DNA of 64,000 nucleotides from Bacteroidota bacterium (lineage in GTDB: Bacteria > Bacteroidota > Bacteroidia > Palsa-965). The notes beneath the pieces are model-generated. The model was not told where the DNA came from and did no database searches. It saw only the letters and a program-made list of their open reading frames with translations. Shown piece by piece: positions 59,765 to 64,000 of the stretch. The stretch spans positions 46,492 to 110,491 of the forward strand of contig VBWE01000037.1 in the NCBI GenBank assembly GCA_006218065.1. Reading direction: 5' to 3'. Each line of letters opens with the position of its first letter. The first letter of the stretch is position 1. The translations under genes and the position numbers were made by a program.

Positions 59765-59780
59765 TTTTTACCTTCACATC

Positions 59781-60350
59781 GTGTTATCCCAAAAAGAAAA
59801 GACCGGCATCGGGAAACTGATCAGCCTGGTTCTGCGGCACGACCCGGGCGTCCTCGGCATCACGCTTGACAAGCAGGGTTGGGCGGAAGTGGACGAACTG
59901 CTTCGGGCGCTTCGGCAGAAAAAAAACATCGGGATTGACCGGGCTATGCTGGAAAATATTGCGGAAAGCAGCGAGAAAAAACGCTATGCCTTTAGTGAAG
60001 ACGGCGCTTTCATCCGCGCAGTGCACGGCCATTCCCTGCCCGTCGATCTCGGCTATGAAGAACAAATTCCGTCGGGTTTCCTTTTTCACGGAACCGCGAA
60101 AAAAAATCTCGATGCCATCCGCATACAAGGGCTGGAACGCAGGGCCCGGCAGTTCGTCCATCTTTCCGAAGATGAAGCCACGGCAAAACTCACCGGTATG
60201 CGTCACGGCTCTCCTGTGATTCTTACGATCAAGACCGGGGAGATGCATCTTGCCGGGCACGAATTCTTTCACTCCTCGAGTAATGTCTGGCTTACTGGCG
60301 AAGTTCCTGCAGCGTTTATCATTTTTCCCACTCAAGAAACCGATTCATGA
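59781..60350 (+). CDS. kptA: RNA 2'-phosphotransferase Tpt1/KptA
   Basis: The 189-residue enzyme transfers an internal RNA 2'-phosphate to NAD, giving ADP-ribose 1'',2''-cyclic phosphate. Conserved parts are KLISLVLRHDPGVLGITLDKQGWAEVDELL, FIRAVHGHSLPVDLGYE, the H-x-T of FLFHGTAKKNLDAI, GLERRARQFVHLSEDEATA and HEFFHSSSNVWLTGEVPAAFI. The start is GTG. No ATG precedes the domain, and a weak -7-like TACCTTCA ends 4 nt before the GTG. It is coupled by a 4-bp overlap to the next gene. The natural role in bacteria without tRNA splicing is unclear. Confidence 0.94.
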   Translation: MLSQKEKTGIGKLISLVLRHDPGVLGITLDKQGWAEVDELLRALRQKKNIGIDRAMLENIAESSEKKRYAFSEDGAFIRAVHGHSLPVDLGYEEQIPSGFLFHGTAKKNLDAIRIQGLERRARQFVHLSEDEATAKLTGMRHGSPVILTIKTGEMHLAGHEFFHSSSNVWLTGEVPAAFIIFPTQETDS

Positions 60351-61096
60351 AACGGCTAGGAGCATATAAACGCCCGGTTTTATACGGACTGGCTATCGCG
60401 GCTTTCGGGCTCGGCATTTATTTTGATTACGATAATATTGCCGCGAATAATTCCTACGCCCTGCCCTGTCTTTTCCTCGGCATTATTTTTATCACCTTCG
60501 CGATTTACCGTTCCAAAAAAAACATTTTCGCCGGCGAATTTATCTCAACAGGCCATGAAGGATTCGGGATAAATGAAAACGAAGAACGGCCTGTTCGCAT
60601 CAGCTGGGATCAGTTAAAAGAAGTTCGCTGGAATCCCGACGCCGATTTCCTGGTTTTTATTTACAAGTCGAAAGACAGCGTGGATATTTATTCCTCCGTA
60701 ACAGGATACCGGAAATTGCTGGATGCCATCCCGCAGGAGCTCTGCAGCGCAGGCGTGCTCGATGCCCGCAAATTATACCGCAACATGGAAACCTGCGCCA
60801 TCTGCGGACGGATTGCGGTTGTGCAGATCGTTACAGGCGATGAACATTTCAAAACGTGTAAAGTCTGCGCGAACGATGCCTGGAGCAATTCCCTGAAAAA
60901 GAATTTCGGTTCCGAACAGAATTACATCCGCGACATGCAGGCAGAATATTTTTGTTACATCGAATCCGAAGAAGGTTTTTATCATGCAAACGAGGATTCC
61001 GGTTTTGCACTTGATCCGAACTGGAAACCGTCGATCAGCCTCGAAGAAGCATTAGCCGGCACGCCGAAAGACGAGGACACTAATGCACAATCGTAA
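60347..61096 (+). CDS. Membrane protein with cytoplasmic zinc-ribbon-like domain
   Basis: The 249-residue protein has two N-terminal helices (YGLAIAAFGLGIYFDY; SYALPCLFLGIIFITFAIY). A PH-like beta region follows (RISWDQLKEVRWNPDADFLVFIYKSKDSVDIYSSV). Near residues 148-176 lie two CxxC pairs (CAICGR and CKVC) that probably bind zinc, and the tail is acidic. Its ATG lies in the stop of kptA, which suggests a functional link with RNA 2'-phosphate removal, though no mechanism is evident. Its 3' end overlaps the convergent T9SS gene by 17 bp. Confidence 0.75.
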   Translation: MKRLGAYKRPVLYGLAIAAFGLGIYFDYDNIAANNSYALPCLFLGIIFITFAIYRSKKNIFAGEFISTGHEGFGINENEERPVRISWDQLKEVRWNPDADFLVFIYKSKDSVDIYSSVTGYRKLLDAIPQELCSAGVLDARKLYRNMETCAICGRIAVVQIVTGDEHFKTCKVCANDAWSNSLKKNFGSEQNYIRDMQAEYFCYIESEEGFYHANEDSGFALDPNWKPSISLEEALAGTPKDEDTNAQS

Positions 61097-62036
61097 CTAC
61101 ACGATTGATAGCATAATTTCCTGATTCGATCTGCAGCAGGAAAGTTCCCGCCGGAAGCAAGCCGGTATTTATCACACCATCCGTTTCAAAATTTCCTTTC
61201 GCGATTATTCTTCCCGCAAGATCCGTAAGCTGGTACAACGGTTTCGTACTGCAATCCATACCTGCAACAACCAGTTTTTCATTCGCCGGCTGCGGAAAAA
61301 CACAAACTGCGGCAGCCTGCTCATCGTTCAAACCACTCGCCGCGGGATCGAAAATATAAACTGTTCCGTCGGCAGGCGGCGCATTCAAACTGGTTCCGAA
61401 TAAATTAATATTCCCGGACAGCGATTGCGCAGAAGCCGCTGACGGCGCACCCGTTAATGCAAGTCCGTAACTGCAGTTCGTCGGTGAAGTGTATTTATAA
61501 ATCCCGGTCACCGGTCCGTCGCTGCCGTTTTCCTGGAACACCAGCGCCGGGTTCGGTATATTGTTCGGACCGATATGCACTTCCGCTTTCCAGGTAGATT
61601 CATACAACCACAACTGGAAATTGACGGTGGAAGTCGTATCATAATAAAAACCGGCATTTTTCCATTCCACTTTCAGGATGCGGTTCGGCGATGATCCGCT
61701 GAGCAGGTAACTCACCGGCGAATTATTTCCCGAACTTCCTTTCGACTGCAGCTTTACGGTATACGGGAGGAGCAGGTTATAGTAATTGAAATCGAAATAC
61801 GTAAAACCGCTTCCTTCCACGTACAGCGTATTGAAACTGCTGCTCATGAAACTGAACGGAAAACCGATCGGGACGGTAAACGCCGTAGCATACGTCCACG
61901 GAGCCGACGAGGTAAGCACAGTCGCGCCGCTCAACGGTATGTATGCCGAACTGTTCTGGGAAAAGCTATAAGGTTGCGCGGATCCGATCGAAAACGTAAA
62001 AATAAAGATGGCCGTTCCTGCAAGTATTTTTTTCAT
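61080..62036 (-). CDS. Secreted protein with T9SS type A sorting domain
   Basis: The protein has 318 residues from the ATG at 62036 (signal peptide MKKILAGTAIFIFTFSIGSAQ); the longer frame to 62135 overlaps the next gene. Residues 22-235 form a beta-sandwich-like domain (GFPFSFMSSSFNTLYVEGSGFTYFDFNYYN, VQVEWKNAGF-like LKVEWKNAGFYYDTT, QLWLYESTWKAEVHIGPNNI). The last 75 residues (VCVFPQPANEKLVVAGMD to FLLQIESGNYAINRVVTIVH) are a type A sorting domain. The ligand is unknown. Confidence 0.85.
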   Translation of the reverse strand: MKKILAGTAIFIFTFSIGSAQPYSFSQNSSAYIPLSGATVLTSSAPWTYATAFTVPIGFPFSFMSSSFNTLYVEGSGFTYFDFNYYNLLLPYTVKLQSKGSSGNNSPVSYLLSGSSPNRILKVEWKNAGFYYDTTSTVNFQLWLYESTWKAEVHIGPNNIPNPALVFQENGSDGPVTGIYKYTSPTNCSYGLALTGAPSAASAQSLSGNINLFGTSLNAPPADGTVYIFDPAASGLNDEQAAAVCVFPQPANEKLVVAGMDCSTKPLYQLTDLAGRIIAKGNFETDGVINTGLLPAGTFLLQIESGNYAINRVVTIVH

Positions 62037-62089
62037 GGCTTCCGTTTTGCTCAAGTTACTGCAAAGCCGGAATTTTTCAAAACGGGACA

Positions 62090-63214
62090 TCAGTTCTTCT
62101 TCGCAGGAATCATGATTTCCGGATCGTTCACCCACATCAGCAGGTACGGTCTTTCTTTATCCGTTTCTTTCATGATGAGCAGGAAAGGGCGATTGACCAC
62201 GAGCGGCGGAAGTTTGAACCGGTTGAAGCCAATGGAATCGGCTATGACATTTTTATCTTCGAGTTTCGCGCCTTTTTCATCCAATTGAAAAACCAGGTCC
62301 CGTTGTGAGTACATCAGTTTTTCACCGTCGAAAAGCGGGAGGTTAAAAATGCTGTCGAAATGATGGTTGATCCGGATATCCGGCGCGATCAGCGAGGATG
62401 ATTCCGCCAGGGCCATCGGGAATTTCACTTCTTCTTTGCTGTTTGAGGTTTTGAATTCCTGTACCGGCGGCTCCTGTATCGTTTTCCAGGCCTTTTCATA
62501 CGTGGCCGACAAAGTAGCATCGGGATGAATGCAGGCAATATAAACCTGCTCCTTATTCCCTTCCGTTATCAATTGCACGATGAAATCACCCTGGTCAAAA
62601 AGCGTGCTTTTGTTTACCGAATAGTAGCGCACTTTCACCTGGTCCGATCGCCGGTTCCCGGACCTGGAACCCGGTACGGAAAAAGCGTCCACATTTTTCT
62701 TTTTGAAAAACAGGGAATCATCGAGGAAAGGGACGGCATAACGGGTCTCTTTGAAAACATAGCCGTATGACAAAACCGTTGCACCTTCGGGAGGATAGGA
62801 GACCACCGCCTCGCGCCCGAATTTTTCACGGAATTCTTTTTTTACTTTTTCAATTGCTGAATCGGGCGCGTTGCAAACCGCGATATACGAAGCAGGGCTG
62901 ATGTCTTTTCCTGCGCGATACCCTTTGTACTTCATCCCGACGTATTTGTAAAGTTCTTCCAGTGTCAGCGCCGGGCCGGGCGAATACACGAAATTGCGGA
63001 TACTGTCCAGCACAGCGTCCGGCTTGTTCAGGAAAACGGTCCGCGCGTAAATTACAGGAAGATTGGAATTTTCAGCCGTTGCAGGATTTTTCCCGGCGCC
63101 TGCCGTTTGTTCAACTGCCGCGGGAGAGTCTTGAGTTTCGGGTGATTTTGCAGGATCGCCGGAACAGGACACCAGGCAAACCAGGACTGCTGAAATGATC
63201 GGGGAGAATTTCAT
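62090..63214 (-). CDS. Divergent serpin-like lipoprotein
   Basis: The protein has 374 residues from the ATG at 63214, with a lipoprotein signal (MKFSPIISAVLVCLVSCSGD). After a low-complexity linker, the second half follows the serpin order: VLSYGYVFKETRYAVPFLDD (strand 3A-like), a stretch like the breach region, EEVKFPMALAESSSLIAPDI, INHHFDSIFNLPLFDGEKL, LVFQLDEKGAKLEDKNVI, and the C-terminal LVVNRPFLLIMKETDKERPYLLMWVNDPEI, matching the serpin NRPFLF...GxVxNP signature. Length and the roughly 30-residue distance from Glu-Lys-Gly to NRPF also fit. The hinge lacks the small Ala/Thr residues of inhibitory serpins, so a non-inhibitory role is likely. The match is by eye and remote. Confidence 0.6.
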   Translation of the reverse strand: MKFSPIISAVLVCLVSCSGDPAKSPETQDSPAAVEQTAGAGKNPATAENSNLPVIYARTVFLNKPDAVLDSIRNFVYSPGPALTLEELYKYVGMKYKGYRAGKDISPASYIAVCNAPDSAIEKVKKEFREKFGREAVVSYPPEGATVLSYGYVFKETRYAVPFLDDSLFFKKKNVDAFSVPGSRSGNRRSDQVKVRYYSVNKSTLFDQGDFIVQLITEGNKEQVYIACIHPDATLSATYEKAWKTIQEPPVQEFKTSNSKEEVKFPMALAESSSLIAPDIRINHHFDSIFNLPLFDGEKLMYSQRDLVFQLDEKGAKLEDKNVIADSIGFNRFKLPPLVVNRPFLLIMKETDKERPYLLMWVNDPEIMIPAKKN

Positions 63215-63236
63215 GCGCAGCGTTTTTAGTAACAAA

Positions 63237-63857
63237 TCACAACGCCTCGGCCACAACTTCATTCACACCCGGAACGAGGCGCTTCAATAACGCTTCGATA
63301 CCCGCTTTTAGTGTGATGGTGGAAGAAGGACATCCGCTGCAGGCGCCTTTGAGCTGCACAGTAACGACTCCGTTTTCAAACGAGCGGAACGTAATCAGTC
63401 CGCCGTCCTGCTCCACCGCAGGCCGGATGTACTGTTCCAGCACTTCCACGATTTTATTTTCCGCTTCGTTCTGCGGAACGGCATGCTCGGTGAATACGCT
63501 GACCGTATTTTTAAACGAGCTGTCCGCAGCCACTTCCTTCGTCGGCAGTTCGGTAATCACCGGGAGACCGTCGTTAAGATAGCTTTTGATGAACTCGCGC
63601 ATTTCCAGCAGCACGTCATCCCAGCTCACCAGGTCGCTTTTCCCGATGCTGATATAATTCCCGGAAATAAAAACCGATTTCACGAACGGAAACTGGAAAA
63701 GTTTCGCAGGCAGCGGCGCTCCGGCCGTTTCGGAAGCAGAGCGATATTCCGCCGTTGCTCCCTCGGCGATCAGCAGCGCATTCGCCACGAATTTCATGCT
63801 CGCAGGATTGGGCGTGCTTTCGGCGTATATGATGAAGGGAATTTTGGTGGTGTTCAT
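63237..63857 (-). CDS. NifU/NfuA-type iron-sulphur scaffold protein
   Basis: The protein has 206 residues from the ATG at 63857; the upstream in-frame ATG at 63878 lies in the -7 box and is rejected. The N-terminal Nfu domain has IYAESTPNPASMKFVAN, AKLFQFPFVKSVFISGNYISIGK. The C-terminal NifU domain has IRPAVEQDGGLITFRSFENGVVTVQLKGACSGCPSSTITLKAGIE, with the CxxC that holds a transferred 4Fe-4S cluster. It delivers clusters to cytoplasmic apoproteins. Confidence 0.94.
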   Translation of the reverse strand: MNTTKIPFIIYAESTPNPASMKFVANALLIAEGATAEYRSASETAGAPLPAKLFQFPFVKSVFISGNYISIGKSDLVSWDDVLLEMREFIKSYLNDGLPVITELPTKEVAADSSFKNTVSVFTEHAVPQNEAENKIVEVLEQYIRPAVEQDGGLITFRSFENGVVTVQLKGACSGCPSSTITLKAGIEALLKRLVPGVNEVVAEAL

Positions 63858-63875
63858 GGTGATGGAATTTAAGTA

Positions 63876-63883
63876 CAAAGGTA
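63876..63883 (-). promoter_or_regulatory. -7 box of the NifU-type gene
   Basis: TACCTTTG on the minus strand is a perfect box 18 nt before the chosen ATG at 63857 and overlaps the rejected upstream ATG. Confidence 0.55.
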
Positions 63884-63902
63884 CGTATTCCGGGACTCAC
63901 CC

Positions 63903-63982
63903 CCCGGCCCCCTCTCTCCGACGTTGTTGTTTGTTCAAACAAAAGTCGGATTTGCGACAACGTCGCAAAGAGGGGGAGCCAC
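63903..63982. repeat. CCCCCTCT...GACGTTGT inverted repeat at right edge
   Basis: The left arm (GGCCCCCTCTCTCCGACGTTG) is complementary with few mismatches to the right arm (CAACGTCGCAAAGAGGGGGAGCC). The centre contains TTTGTTCAAACAAA. It is another intergenic long inverted repeat, near the window end. Confidence 0.65.
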
Positions 63983-64000
63983 AACTTATAGTAAAAGGAA

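Noticed and set aside
58701..59777. 358-codon minus-strand frame opposite the choice-of-anchor L gene
   Set aside because: It is antisense to a clear T9SS type B protein; low-complexity Arg/Cys-rich translation.

Overview
The window comes from a member of the Bacteroidota. Evidence: secreted proteins with type IX secretion (T9SS) C-terminal sorting domains of both type A and type B; a PorP/SprF-family outer-membrane protein; SprB-type, PKD and SBBP repeats; bacteroidotal -7 promoter boxes (TAnnTTTG) in front of many genes; few recognisable Shine-Dalgarno sites; a single tRNA-Ser(GGA) without encoded CCA. Base composition looks balanced (near half GC), apart from one AT-rich orphan gene. Genus cannot be named from the sequence. 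There is no IS element, prophage, rRNA or CRISPR array.

Layout. 1-4.7 kb: a truncated PKD adhesin-like gene, a small membrane-anchored protein and an SBBP/T9SS protein. 4.8-16.4 kb: housekeeping and metabolism (kdsB, HU/SPOR cell-envelope protein, response regulator, hemJ, acyl-CoA thioesterase, GT9 glycosyltransferase, lipocalin-like lipoprotein, TatD nuclease, asparaginase, branched-chain aminotransferase, EamA transporter, MocR-like regulator). 16.4-25.7 kb: tRNA-Ser, a PorP/SprF plus giant type-B cargo pair, and further T9SS cargo including a seven-PKD protein and an Omp28-like protein. 25.7-30.7 kb: a Crp/Fnr regulator and a six-gene operon (YHS, DoxX, outer-membrane protein, DinB, NRDE, ATP-grasp). 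30.9-35.8 kb: a compact class I lanthipeptide locus. 36-48.5 kb: methyltransferase, cyclophilin, NYN/LOTUS protein, hydrolase, pdxJ, CBS protein, BamA-like protein, nadK, OmpA-family proteins. 48.8-64 kb: LolA-like and BNR-repeat proteins, GNAT enzyme, two tandem type-B cargo genes with SprB repeats, kptA, a T9SS protein, a divergent serpin-like lipoprotein and a NifU-type protein.

The most notable system is the lanthipeptide locus. A 49-residue precursor gene, too short for routine ORF calling, has a KGG leader end and a 19-residue core with four Cys and five Ser/Thr. It is followed by a terminator-like hairpin, then by LanC cyclase, full-length LanB dehydratase and a stand-alone C39 (double-glycine) peptidase, all on the minus strand and closely spaced. 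No exporter, immunity or two-component genes lie beside it; a methyltransferase is divergent.

A second strong signal is regulatory. Two near-identical palindromes (TGTCAGCTAYCYGACA) sit upstream of the Omp28-like gene and upstream of the YHS operon, each exactly 21 nt from a TTNCTTTG -7-like box. That places them near -41, on either side of the locus that encodes a Crp/Fnr protein. Other patterns are: several genes whose -7 box ends only 4-7 nt before the start codon (probable leaderless mRNAs), and a set of unrelated intergenic inverted repeats whose arms are themselves built from short repeated words.
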